This document shows positions 1 through 7,444 of a DNA stretch of 39,377 nucleotides, piece by piece (position 1 is the first letter of the stretch; each line of letters begins with the position of its first letter). The translations under genes and the position numbers were made by a program. The DNA is taken from NCBI GenBank assembly GCA_947589745.1, contig CANQCS010000019.1, positions 1-39,377 on the forward strand, written 5' to 3'. The notes beneath the pieces are model-generated. The model had not been told where the DNA came from. It did not search any database and saw only the letters and a list, made by a program, of their open reading frames with translations. Source of the stretch: an uncultured Oscillospiraceae bacterium. GTDB lineage: Bacteria; Bacillota; Clostridia; Oscillospirales; Oscillospiraceae.

Positions 1-1836
1 GAGATCCCCGTGGAGGATGTCCAGGTGGGCGACCGGATCGTGGTCCGGCCCGGCGGGTCTATCCCCGTGGATGGCCTCATCGTGGAGGGCACCTCCGCCG
101 TGGACGAGAGCGCCCTGACCGGCGAGAGCCTGCCGGTGGACAAGACGGTGGGGGACAAGGTCTCCGCCGCCACCATCAACAAGTCCGGGTCCTTCGTCTT
201 TGAGGCCACCCGGGTGGGCGAGGACACCACCCTGGCCCAGATGATCCGGCTGGTGGAGGAGGCGTCCTCCTCCAAGGCCCCCATCGCCAAGCTGGCGGAC
301 AAGGTGGCCGGGGTGTTCGTGCCCGTGGTCATTGGCATCGCCCTGGTGACGGCGGCGGTGTGGCTGGTGGTCACCGGGTCCGTGGAGCGGGCCCTGACCT
401 CCGGCGTGGCGGTGCTGGTGATCTCCTGCCCCTGCGCCCTGGGACTGGCCACTCCCGTGGCCATCATGGTGGGCACCGGAAAGGGCGCGGAGAACGGCAT
501 CCTGGTGAAATCTGCCGAGGCCCTGGAGACCCTGCACAGCATCGACACGGTGGTGCTGGACAAGACCGGCACCGTCACCCAGGGCAAGCCCATGGTGACC
601 GACGTGTACGGCCTCAACGGGGTGACGGTGAACGAGCTGCTGTGCGTGGCCGCCTCCCTGGAGAAGCCGTCGGAGCACCCCCTGGGCGCGGCGGTGGTGG
701 AGGAGGCGGAGCGCCGGAACATCCCCCTGTGCCAGGTGGAGGACTTTGAGGCCGTCCACGGCAAGGGCGTCCGGGGGACCATCCAAGGCGCCCGGTATCT
801 GGCGGGCAACGCCGCCATGCTGGCGGACGCCGGGGTGGACCTGGGCGAGAGCGGCGCCATCGCCGACAAGCTGGCGGGGGAGGGCAAGACGCCCCTGTTC
901 TTCGTCCGGGACGGCAGGCTCATCGGCGTGACCGCCGTGGCCGACACGGTGAAGCCCACCAGCGCCACCGCCATCAAGGCGTTCCGGTCCCTGGGCATCG
1001 ACGTGGTGATGCTCACCGGCGACAACCGACGCACGGCGGACGCCATCGGCAAAGCCCTGGGCGTCACGGAGGTCATGGCGGAGGTGCTGCCCCAGGACAA
1101 GGAGCGGAAGATCGTGGAGCTCCAGGCCAAGGGCAAAAAGGTGGCCATGGTGGGCGACGGCATCAACGACGCCCCGGCCCTGGCGCGGGCCGACGTGGGC
1201 CTGGCCATCGGTGCGGGTACGGACGTGGCCATCGAGAGCGCGGACATCGTGCTGATGAAGTCCGACCTGCTGGACGCCGCCGCCGCCGTGGAGCTGAGCC
1301 GTGCTACCATCCGGAACATCAAGCAGAATCTTTTCTGGGCGTTCTTCTACAACTCCATCTGCATCCCTATGGCGGCGGGAGTGTTCTATCCCCTGCTGCA
1401 CATCCAATTGGACCCCATGTTCGCCGCGGCGGCCATGAGCCTCAGCTCGGTGAGCGTGGTGACCAACGCCCTGCGGCTGCGGTTCTTCAAGAGTAAGTTT
1501 CGCGCCGAAACCCCTGTCCAGCCGGCCGCTCCTGTGGAGCGCACGCCTGTTGATATCCAGCAATCCCCAGCACAGCCCATAGTCCAAGAAGCGATCCCGA
1601 CACCGATCCCGGAACAAACACAAGGAGGAAATGAACCGATGAAGACCATGAAGATCGATGGCATGATGTGCATGCACTGCGCGGGCCGCGTAGAGAAGGC
1701 CCTGAACGACATCCCCGGCGTCAGCGCCAAGGTGGACCTGGCGGCCGGTACCGCCGCTGTCACCGGCGACGCCAGCGATGAGGCGCTGACCAAGGCCGTC
1801 ACCGACGCCGGCTATACCGTCCTCGCCATCCAGTGA
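1..1836 (+). CDS. copA: Copper-translocating P-type ATPase (CopA-like), 5'-truncated by the window edge, with C-terminal HMA domain
   Basis: The product exports Cu(I) across the membrane with ATP hydrolysis. The frame is open from base 1, so the start lies upstream. Visible motifs are the actuator-domain TGES (about residues 40-43), the metal-binding membrane motif SCPCALG (nt ~424-444), the phosphorylation motif DKTGT (nt ~559-573), the SEHPLG loop typical of P1B ATPases, TGDN, and the hinge GDGINDAP (nt ~1153-1176). The CPC motif and the SEHPLG loop identify a P1B heavy-metal pump. After the last membrane segment comes a Pro/Gln/Glu-rich linker of about 50 residues, then a complete HMA domain with the MxCxxC-type site MMCMHC near the C-terminus. 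HMA domains are usually N-terminal in CopA, so this C-terminal position is less common. Cu(I) specificity is inferred from the family, not shown. Confidence 0.95.
   Translation, partial: EIPVEDVQVGDRIVVRPGGSIPVDGLIVEGTSAVDESALTGESLPVDKTVGDKVSAATINKSGSFVFEATRVGEDTTLAQMIRLVEEASSSKAPIAKLADKVAGVFVPVVIGIALVTAAVWLVVTGSVERALTSGVAVLVISCPCALGLATPVAIMVGTGKGAENGILVKSAEALETLHSIDTVVLDKTGTVTQGKPMVTDVYGLNGVTVNELLCVAASLEKPSEHPLGAAVVEEAERRNIPLCQVEDFEAVHGKGVRGTIQGARYLAGNAAMLADAGVDLGESGAIADKLAGEGKTPLFFVRDGRLIGVTAVADTVKPTSATAIKAFRSLGIDVVMLTGDNRRTADAIGKALGVTEVMAEVLPQDKERKIVELQAKGKKVAMVGDGINDAPALARADVGLAIGAGTDVAIESADIVLMKSDLLDAAAAVELSRATIRNIKQNLFWAFFYNSICIPMAAGVFYPLLHIQLDPMFAAAAMSLSSVSVVTNALRLRFFKSKFRAETPVQPAAPVERTPVDIQQSPAQPIVQEAIPTPIPEQTQGGNEPMKTMKIDGMMCMHCAGRVEKALNDIPGVSAKVDLAAGTAAVTGDASDEALTKAVTDAGYTVLAIQ
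1622..1641 (+). promoter_or_regulatory. Internal Shine-Dalgarno and in-frame ATG before the HMA domain of copA (possible free CopZ-like chaperone)
   Basis: AAGGAGG at 1622-1628 lies 10 nt before an in-frame ATG at 1639 that opens exactly at the HMA domain ([14 protein letters not shown]). Initiation here would give a 65-residue protein of CopZ size ending at the same stop as the ATPase. The linker just upstream looks like read-through of a former intergenic region. Whether ribosomes start here is an inference. Confidence 0.5.
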
Positions 1837-1848
1837 GGACTTGCCGGA

Positions 1849-1895
1849 GCGGAAAGGGAGAGGGGCTGTCATGGCCCCTCTCCCTTTCCGCTTTT
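1849..1895 (+). terminator. Rho-independent terminator after copA
   Basis: A long perfect stem (GCGGAAAGGGAGAGGGGC and its complement) with a short loop is followed by TTTT. It begins 12 nt after the copA stop. Confidence 0.9.
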
Positions 1896-2107
1896 GATAA
1901 AGCCTCGCAGAGTTTCGCCGCCGCAGCGGCGAAAATGAGTGAAAATTTGTTTTTTCCGGCGGCGTGTACGTCGGAAAAAACACTTTGCGCGGAGCGAGCG
2001 TCGAACCTGTGCGCCTTTGGCGCTCAGGTGAGGCGCAGAGCGCAGCGAAACCTTTTGTCGGAAAAGGCCGCAGGCCTTTTCCGACAGTTTAGGCCCCTCT
2101 CCCTTTT
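1896..2107. repeat. Hairpin-rich intergenic stretch, probably a dispersed repeat
   Basis: No gene is supported here. There are three clear hairpins: 1913-1934 (TTTCGCCGC / GCGGCGAAA), 1950-1980 (TTTTTTCCG / CGGAAAAAA) and 2057-2085 (GTCGGAAAAGGCC / GGCCTTTTCCGAC with a GCA loop). The end of the stretch (CCCCTCTCCCTTTTTT) is complementary to the 5' arm of the copA terminator, so alternative pairing is possible. The short open frame across it has no protein-like features. Confidence 0.55.
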
Positions 2108-2129
2108 TTGCTGATTTTGCAAGTTTCCC

Positions 2130-2158
2130 TTGCCCATTGGGCCGGAAGCGGCTATAAT
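2130..2158 (+). promoter_or_regulatory. Sigma-A promoter for the D-Ala-D-Ala carboxypeptidase
   Basis: The -35 box is TTGCCC (2130-2135), the spacer is 17 bp and the -10 box is TATAAT (2153-2158). It lies about 45 nt before the start codon. Confidence 0.8.
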
Positions 2159-2202
2159 AGAGAAAAGGGGTTCAGCATGGTCGGACGTCAGGAGATTCTG
2201 TT

Positions 2203-3360
2203 ATGGAGAATAATCGGAATAATCGGTATACATATAGCACCTCGGACGCGGAGCGGGCCCGCCGGAGGGCCCAGCGCATCGCCGCACGGAAGCGGCGGGA
2301 GCGGGCCCGGCGTATCAAAATGATCAAACGGATGGCGCCGCTGCTGGTGCTGCTGGCGGTGGTCATCCTCGTCCTGATAGGCGTCCTGATCGGGCGTGCG
2401 GTCACCGGCAGCGGCGGCAAAGCGCCGGACGGCTTCGGCAAGGCGGCGGCCACGGTCCAGGGGCCGCTCCACCGGGTGCCGGAGGGGCCGGAGGACGGAG
2501 AGACGCCGGAGGGACCCTTTGCCGCCTCCACCACCGAGGCCACCGCACAGATCCCCGCGGATGAGATCATCAGCGGCTACGCCGTGGTCATCGACGTGGA
2601 CGACCGGACGGTCCTGGCGGAGAAGAACGCCTTTGATGTCATCAGCCCCGCGTCCATGACCAAGATCCTCACCATCCTGGTGGCGGCGGAGCACATCACC
2701 AATCTGGACGACACCTTCACCGTCACCCGGGAGATCACGGATTACGCCTATGTCAACGACTGCTCCTCGGCGGGGTTCATGCCCGACGAGAAGGTGCCCA
2801 TCCGGGACCTGTTCTACGGCACGATCCTCCCCTCCGGCGCGGAGGCGGCGCTGTCCCTGGCCATCTATACCTCCGGCTCCCACGAGGCCTTTGTGGACCT
2901 GATGAACCAGAAGGCGGAGGAGCTGGGCCTCGGCGAGACCGCCCACTTCGCCAACTGCGTGGGTGTGTTCGACGAGTCCAATGTCTGCACGGTCTACGAT
3001 ATCGCGGTGATCCTGAAGGCGGCCATGGACAACGACTTCTGCCGGGAGGTGCTGTCCCAGCACATCTATGACATTCCGGCCAACGACTTCCACCCGGAGG
3101 GCATCTCCCTGTCCAACCTGTTCCTCCGGCGGATCGAGGACCACATCGCCGAGGGGATCGAGGTCATCGGCGCCAAGACCGGCTATGTGTCTCAGGCGGG
3201 GAGCTGCGCCGCCAGCATGGCCACGGGCACCGACGGCAAGACTTATATCTGCGTCACCGCCAAGGCGGGCAGCAGCTGGAGCGCCATCTACGACCATGCC
3301 GCGCTATATGAGAAGTACACGGGAGCGGGCGACGCCGATACCACCGCACCGGAAGAATAA
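2203..3360 (+). CDS. Membrane-anchored D-alanyl-D-alanine carboxypeptidase (DacA/PBP5 family, peptidase S11)
   Basis: The product trims the terminal D-Ala from peptidoglycan stem peptides outside the membrane. The 385-residue protein has a very basic cytoplasmic N-terminus (residues ~20-45), one membrane segment (MAPLLVLLAVVILVLIGVLI, ~46-65), a low-complexity linker and then the S11 domain. Catalytic motifs are SMTK (SxxK, after ISPA) and KTG (in GAKTGYVS). The second motif, normally SGN, reads SGA (in LPSGAEAAL), so the usual Asn is replaced. There is no Cys lipobox, so the membrane helix is the anchor. AGGAG precedes the ATG at good spacing. It has its own promoter and terminator, so it is probably monocistronic. 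Confidence 0.9.
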   Translation: MENNRNNRYTYSTSDAERARRRAQRIAARKRRERARRIKMIKRMAPLLVLLAVVILVLIGVLIGRAVTGSGGKAPDGFGKAAATVQGPLHRVPEGPEDGETPEGPFAASTTEATAQIPADEIISGYAVVIDVDDRTVLAEKNAFDVISPASMTKILTILVAAEHITNLDDTFTVTREITDYAYVNDCSSAGFMPDEKVPIRDLFYGTILPSGAEAALSLAIYTSGSHEAFVDLMNQKAEELGLGETAHFANCVGVFDESNVCTVYDIAVILKAAMDNDFCREVLSQHIYDIPANDFHPEGISLSNLFLRRIEDHIAEGIEVIGAKTGYVSQAGSCAASMATGTDGKTYICVTAKAGSSWSAIYDHAALYEKYTGAGDADTTAPEE

Positions 3361-3386
3361 GCGGACCTTTAATAAGACGAAGCAGA

Positions 3387-3421
3387 GAAAAAACGCTGTG
3401 GGCAAACCCACAGCGTTTTCC
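3387..3421 (+). terminator. Terminator after the carboxypeptidase gene
   Basis: The stem AAAACGCTGTGGG / CCCACAGCGTTTT (3390-3402 / 3407-3419) has a 4-nt loop and T-rich ends on both strands, so it could work in both directions. Confidence 0.85.
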
Positions 3422-3500
3422 TATTGCAGCTCCGGGCAGAACGCGGCATACATAGCCTGCATGATGCCGCGACTTGCCGCGACTTGCGCAAAATTCCCCC

Positions 3501-3552
3501 TTGACATTTCCATTTTTCAAAAGTATAATTAGTTATACAAATCATACTTTTA
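3501..3552 (+). promoter_or_regulatory. Promoter of the abrB-ABC operon with overlapping palindromic operator
   Basis: This is a consensus promoter: TTGACA (3501-3506), a 17-bp spacer and TATAAT (3524-3529). The -10 box lies inside the near-palindrome GTATAATTAGTTATAC (3523-3538). A wider inverted pair, AAAAGTAT (3519-3526) and ATACTTTT (3545-3552), brackets the start site. This suggests autorepression by the AbrB-type protein encoded directly downstream (inference). Confidence 0.75.
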
Positions 3553-3564
3553 GGAGGTGCGCTT

Positions 3565-3798
3565 ATGCCGATGAAAATGCCCAGGGACAAGTTTATGAGC
3601 TCCGTGAAGGTGGGAGAGAAGGGCCAGATCGTGATCTCCAAGGAGGTCCGGGAGATGTTCGACATCGAGCCGGGGGACATGCTGCTGCTCCTGGCGGACC
3701 GGGAGCGGGGAATCGCTATCGTGGACAACGAGGGCTTTCTCGCCATGGCGGACCAGATCTCCGCCTTTGGCCGGGAAAAGAAGGAGGAGAAGCCGTGA
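3565..3798 (+). CDS. AbrB/SpoVT-type DNA-binding regulator
   Basis: This is a 77-residue swapped-hairpin DNA-binding protein. The core (residues ~12-50) matches the family pattern KVGEKGQIVISKEVREMFDI followed by EPGDMLLLLAD. A short C-terminal tail is rich in Lys/Glu. A strong TAGGAGG lies 8 nt before the ATG. It is the first gene of a three-gene operon and overlaps the ATPase gene by 4 nt (GTGA). Small AbrB-type proteins are often found in front of ABC-2 exporters in Clostridia, where they are thought to regulate the operon. The palindrome over its promoter fits autoregulation. The inducing signal is unknown. Confidence 0.9.
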   Translation: MPMKMPRDKFMSSVKVGEKGQIVISKEVREMFDIEPGDMLLLLADRERGIAIVDNEGFLAMADQISAFGREKKEEKP

Positions 3799-4520
3799 AC
3801 GCCATCGAGACGAGGGGACTCACCAAGGTCTACGGCGGGAAGGCCGCCGTTAACCATCTGGACCTGAAGGTGAAAGCGGGGGAACTGTTCGCGCTGCTGG
3901 GCGTCAACGGCGCGGGCAAGTCCACCGCCATCCGGATGCTCTCCTGCCTGACGCCGCCCAGCGGCGGGGACGCCCTGCTGCTGGGGGACAGCATCCTCAC
4001 CGCGCCGGAGAGGGTGAAGCGGCATATCGCCGTGTCGCCCCAGGAGACCGCCGTGGCCCCCAACCTGACGGCGGCGGAGAACCTGGAGCTGATGGCGGGT
4101 GTTTACGGTCTGACGGGCAGACGGGACCGGGCGGCGGCGCTGGCCGGGGAGTTGGGGCTGGGGCCGGTGCTGGGGAAGCGGGCCAAGGTCCTCTCCGGCG
4201 GCTGGCAGCGGCGGCTCAGCATCGCCATGGCCCTCATCACCGAGCCGGAGATCCTGTTCCTGGACGAGCCCACCCTGGGGCTGGACGTGCTGGCCCGGCG
4301 GGAGCTGTGGGGCGTCATCCGGGGCTTGAAGGGCCGGACCACCACCATCCTCACCACCCACTACCTGGAGGAGGCGGAGGCCCTGGCGGACCGGGTGGGC
4401 ATCCTGGCGGCGGGTTCCCTCCGGGCCGTGGGGACGCCGGAGGAGCTGAAGGCGCTGGCCGGGACGGATGACTTTGAGTCCGCGTTCCTCGCCCTGGCGG
4501 CGGGAGAGGGGGCGGCGTGA
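3795..4520 (+). CDS. ABC-2 type exporter, ATP-binding subunit
   Basis: This 241-residue ATPase drives export by the permease encoded next to it. It has Walker A GVNGAGKST (residues 36-44), a Q-loop in VSPQETAVAP, the signature LSGGWQRRLSIA, Walker B ILFLDEP with the D-loop GLDV, and the switch His in TTHYLEEAE. The signature has Trp after LSGG where Gln is usual. The start is GTG, overlapping the regulator stop as GTGA, and the end overlaps the permease start as TGATG, so the three genes are translationally coupled. The class resembles CcmA-like drug, antibiotic or Na+ exporters. The substrate cannot be deduced. Confidence 0.93.
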   Translation: MNAIETRGLTKVYGGKAAVNHLDLKVKAGELFALLGVNGAGKSTAIRMLSCLTPPSGGDALLLGDSILTAPERVKRHIAVSPQETAVAPNLTAAENLELMAGVYGLTGRRDRAAALAGELGLGPVLGKRAKVLSGGWQRRLSIAMALITEPEILFLDEPTLGLDVLARRELWGVIRGLKGRTTTILTTHYLEEAEALADRVGILAAGSLRAVGTPEELKALAGTDDFESAFLALAAGEGAA

Positions 4521-5245
4521 TGGGCGCACTGTCTGTGCGAAACAGCCGGGAGATCCTGCGGGACCCGTTGAACCTGGGCTTTGGCCTGGGGTTCCCGATC
4601 CTGCTGCTCCTGCTGCTGTCGGCCATCCAGGCCGGTATCCCGGTGTCCCTGTTCCCCGTGGAGCGGCTGGCCCCGGGCGTGGCCATGTTCGGCCTCAGCT
4701 TCGTGACCCTGTTCTCCGCCACGCTGCTGTCCAGGGACCGGGCCACCGCGTTCCTGACCCGCCTGTTCTCCTCGCCGCTGCCGGCCCGGGATTTCATCCT
4801 GAGCTACACCCTGCCCCTGCTGCCCATGTGCCTGGCCCAGAGCGCGGCCACCTATCTGGCGGCGGTGGTCCTCGGGCTGAGGCCGGGGTGGAGGCTCCTG
4901 GCCGCGCTGGGGGCGCTGCTGCCGGCGGATGTGTTCTTTATCGCCCTGGGCCTGCTGTGCGGGTCGGTGCTCAGCGACAAGCAGGTGGGCGGGCTCTGCG
5001 GCGCGCTGCTGACCAACGCCGCGGCGCTGCTGTCCGGCACGTGGTTCGACCTGGAGCTGGTGGGCGGCTGGTTCCGGAGGGCGGCGGAGTGTCTGCCCTT
5101 CTGCCACGCGGTGGACGCGGGACGGGCGGCCCTGGCCGGGGACTGGGGCGGGATGGCGCCCCATCTGGCCTGGGTCTCCGTGTGGGCCGCCGCAACGCTG
5201 GCCGCCGCGCTGTGGGCGTTCCGGAGGAAAATGCGGGCGACCTAG
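4520..5245 (+). CDS. ABC-2 type exporter, permease subunit
   Basis: This 241-residue membrane protein has about six hydrophobic segments. They include ILLLLLLSAIQAGI near the N-terminus, GVAMFGLSFVTLFSATLL, LPLLPMCLAQSAATYLAAVVLGL, ALLPADVFFIALGLLCG, LLTNAAALLSGTWF and WVSVWAAATLAAALWAF. The pattern, with the charged stretch SRDRATAFLTRLFSSPL after the second segment, is typical of ABC-2 permeases. The ATG at 4520 overlaps the ATPase stop. An in-frame GTG one codon upstream is a poorer choice. It is the last gene of the operon. Confidence 0.88.
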   Translation: MGALSVRNSREILRDPLNLGFGLGFPILLLLLLSAIQAGIPVSLFPVERLAPGVAMFGLSFVTLFSATLLSRDRATAFLTRLFSSPLPARDFILSYTLPLLPMCLAQSAATYLAAVVLGLRPGWRLLAALGALLPADVFFIALGLLCGSVLSDKQVGGLCGALLTNAAALLSGTWFDLELVGGWFRRAAECLPFCHAVDAGRAALAGDWGGMAPHLAWVSVWAAATLAAALWAFRRKMRAT

Positions 5246-5539
5246 AGGCATATCGGATACCGGCGTCCTTTTTAGGGAAACGATCAAGGGCGCTGTTGTG
5301 TTTTCGACCAAAAACAGGGTATCATAATTGTTGGATCTCACGGCTCAACAACGGATTTTGAACAAAATTTCAGCAACATCTACATTGACAGAAAGCGGTG
5401 CCATTTGATAAACTACAGCCAGTTTAGGAAACCGACCTAAACTGTTGTATCGTTTTTCCTCAATCTTCTCCATCAGGAAAGGGCCGCTTCCGAATAGGAA
5501 GCGGCCTTTTCCGTATCAGACTTACCGGGAGGGATGGCT
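5246..5539 (+). other. Intergenic region with two hairpins; possible small RNA or operon terminator
   Basis: No coding gene is supported. A hairpin at 5420-5444 (CAGTTTAGG / CCTAAACTG) is followed by a T-rich run and could terminate the ABC operon. A second, GC-rich hairpin at 5482-5506 (GGCCGCTTCC / GGAAGCGGCC) followed by TTTT is a good intrinsic terminator. A weak promoter-like TTGACA at 5385 with GATAAA 16 nt downstream could make a transcript of about 100 nt ending at the second hairpin. That would be a small RNA, but this is speculative. Confidence 0.4.
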
Positions 5540-5791
5540 ATGTATATCCAGAGCGGGACCATCGAGCTGGACCTGCACGGCATGACCTGCGCCCAGGCCC
5601 AGACCGCCATCGACGCGGCGCTCCGCCGGGCCCGGCCGTCTACCTACCGCCTGGAGGTCATCCACGGCTACCGCGGCGGCACGGAGCTGCGGGACATGGT
5701 CCGCCGGGTCTACGCCCGGCATCCCAAGGTGAAGCGGCTGGAGCTGGGGCTGAACCCCGGCAGCACCGTGCTGGTGCTGCGGGAGTACTAA
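5540..5791 (+). CDS. Small Smr-domain protein
   Basis: This is an 83-residue stand-alone Smr (MutS2 C-terminal-like) domain. The diagnostic elements are LDLHGMT, followed by AQTAIDAAL, and HGYRGGTELR in place of the usual HGxGxGxLR. Smr domains are nucleases or nucleic-acid binders, and the stand-alone form in Firmicutes has no settled role. ATG 5540 is preferred to ATG 5534 because GGGAGGG (5527-5533) touches 5534 but is well spaced from 5540. The stop codon runs directly into a dispersed repeat. There is no operon partner. Confidence 0.85.
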   Translation: MYIQSGTIELDLHGMTCAQAQTAIDAALRRARPSTYRLEVIHGYRGGTELRDMVRRVYARHPKVKRLELGLNPGSTVLVLREY

Positions 5792-5906
5792 TACTTTTTC
5801 TTGAAAGAAAAAGTATCAAAAAGAACTTTAATATCGCTCTCAAAACATTGCAATTCCTACATTTTTCACACGGTAACGATACCTTGTTCTCATCGGGGAA
5901 TAGTAT
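5790..5906 (+). repeat. Dispersed ~115-bp palindromic-head element, copy 1
   Basis: The head is ATACTTTTTCTT-GA-AAGAAAAAGTAT, followed by CAAAAAGAACTTTA, a variable middle, CACGGTAACG, and an end near GTAT. The Smr stop codon TAA overlaps the first base of the head. Confidence 0.85.
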
Positions 5907-5908
5907 AA

Positions 5909-5950
5909 AGAAAAAGGATGGTATGGCCGCGGCCACACCATCCTTTTTTT
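5909..5950. terminator. Bidirectional terminator between the Smr and retropepsin-like genes
   Basis: The stem AAAAAAGGATGGT / ACCATCCTTTTTT encloses TGGCCGCGGCCA, with A/T runs on both sides. It lies 5 nt beyond the stop of the minus-strand gene. Confidence 0.9.
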
Positions 5951-5954
5951 AATT

Positions 5955-6710
5955 TCAGAACAACCACAGCGCGGCATTGGGGAAATCAAGAAGCGACCGC
6001 TGTGCCGAAAGAATCTGATACCCGATCACACCGTCCACATCCACACGGTCACGGATATAGGCGATATCGGTGAAGACCGCCGCGATATTTTGGTATTCGT
6101 GGGCTCCTGCCTTGATTTTCGGAATGAGGCAGACCCCCGGAGAATCCGGGGAAGGAGAAGCGGCGATCTTATCGGAAAGTTCACTGGACAGCAGGCAGGT
6201 ATTGGCGCCGGTGTCAAGGACGAACCGATGGAGCTCCCCGGCCAGTTCCAGCGTTATGACCGGAAGTGCCTCCACGGAGAGTGGGATCCTTTCCGCTCCC
6301 TCGGTGCTGATGTCAGGCGCAACGGTGATGTCGGAGCGCTCATAATCCAGCAGGAACGGCACATTCCCGAAGGCCTCCATGCCGATAGAGCCGAGGAAGC
6401 GGATATCCGGCGCAACGGTCCTGAGACTGTTCTCCACATAGGCCATATCCGTGCAGATCACCGCCAGATCATTCACCGTGATATTTCCGAGAGCAAGCTC
6501 ACGGAGCTTCGTTTCCAGAGCGCCGTTGACAGCCATACTCTCATTGAATAATGCGACCTGCTTATTTTCGCCCTCAAGGTCAGAAAAATAGTGGCTGTTC
6601 AGCGCTGTCTGCATCGCTCCCGTGTCAAATGCAAACCAACCCTCGATCCCGTTGGCCCGGGCGGGGATCAGTATGATCCCGGCAAGGTTTTTGAACGCTA
6701 TGGTCTCCAT
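5955..6710 (-). CDS. Two-lobed retropepsin-like aspartic protease family protein
   Basis: The 251-residue protein contains two aspartic protease active-site motifs, FDTGAMQTAL (about residues 26-35) and LDTGANTCLL (about 165). Each is preceded by a beta-strand-rich stretch and followed by an FLG/VIG hydrophobic-Gly motif (FLGSIGMEAF and GVIGYQIL). This looks like a tandem of two Asp_protease_2-type lobes in one chain, a pepsin-like arrangement. There is no signal peptide, so it is probably cytoplasmic. The start at 6710 is chosen because GGAGG lies 9 nt before it; the 21 extra codons upstream have no protein-like character. The substrate is unknown. It appears monocistronic, ending at a strong terminator. 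Confidence 0.75.
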   Translation of the reverse strand: METIAFKNLAGIILIPARANGIEGWFAFDTGAMQTALNSHYFSDLEGENKQVALFNESMAVNGALETKLRELALGNITVNDLAVICTDMAYVENSLRTVAPDIRFLGSIGMEAFGNVPFLLDYERSDITVAPDISTEGAERIPLSVEALPVITLELAGELHRFVLDTGANTCLLSSELSDKIAASPSPDSPGVCLIPKIKAGAHEYQNIAAVFTDIAYIRDRVDVDGVIGYQILSAQRSLLDFPNAALWLF

Positions 6711-6774
6711 GAGTGTATTCCTCCAGAGCAATGGCATGCTTGATGATTTGGACTGCCGGGCCATCCCCGGCATT

Positions 6775-7431
6775 TTATTTGTCCGATTCCAGCACCGCCA
6801 GCGCCCCGGCCGGCGTCTCCTCCCACATCACCAGCAGCGTCCCCTCCTCCACGGAGACGGACGCCTCCACGCCGGTGAAGTGGTTGCTGACGCCCAGGGG
6901 AAAGCCACTGGTGAGGACCGCGTCCTCCAGGGGGTAGTACAGCCCCCGCAGGGCCACGCCCCTGGCCTCGCCGTCCGGGCAGAAGACGGAGATGGAGCCG
7001 GTGTGCTCCGGCGAGAAGGTGAGGGCGCCGTTCCGCAGCGCCGTGACGGCCCAGCCGTCCCCCACCAGGCAGCCCCGTCCGCCGTGGCGGACCAGGAAGT
7101 CCAGGGACTGATAGTTGGCGTAGGTGTGGTCCGGCCGCCTGCCGCCCACGCAGCCGTACAGAAGAAAAGTGCGGAAACCCCGAAGGAGGCCCTCCTTGAT
7201 GGCCAGCATGGAGTCGGTGTCGTCCTTCTCCACTGGCCAGCGCAGGACCTGGGTCCCCGCGGGGATCTCCCCCAGGGAGTCGAAGTCGCCCAGGATCAGG
7301 TCGGGGACGATCCCCTGCTCCTCCAGCCGCCGCAGGCCCGCGTCGGCGGCGATGACCAGCGAGGGGCGGGACCGGTCGATCACGATCTCCCCCGGCTCGC
7401 AGGCCCCCACGATATAACAGACAGCATCCAC
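6775..7431 (-). CDS. thiN: Thiamine diphosphokinase
   Basis: The enzyme transfers pyrophosphate from ATP to thiamine, giving thiamine diphosphate (EC 2.7.6.2). The 218-residue protein has the family motifs AADAGL, PDLILGDFDSLG, the acidic KDDTDSMLA and GCVGGRRPDHTYAN, and a C-terminal domain with GVSNHFTG. The length matches the family. It lies 13 nt downstream of the asparaginase gene on the same strand, so the two are probably co-transcribed. No TPP riboswitch was recognised, which fits a salvage enzyme at the end of an unrelated operon. Confidence 0.93.
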   Translation of the reverse strand: MDAVCYIVGACEPGEIVIDRSRPSLVIAADAGLRRLEEQGIVPDLILGDFDSLGEIPAGTQVLRWPVEKDDTDSMLAIKEGLLRGFRTFLLYGCVGGRRPDHTYANYQSLDFLVRHGGRGCLVGDGWAVTALRNGALTFSPEHTGSISVFCPDGEARGVALRGLYYPLEDAVLTSGFPLGVSNHFTGVEASVSVEEGTLLVMWEETPAGALAVLESDK

Positions 7432-7444
7432 CGCGCCGCTCCCC

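Noticed and set aside
5246-5345. Insertion-sequence remnant read on the minus strand
   Set aside because: A short peptide-like stretch (SNNYDTLFLVENTTAP) could be a fragment, but I cannot match it to a transposase and see no terminal inverted repeats.
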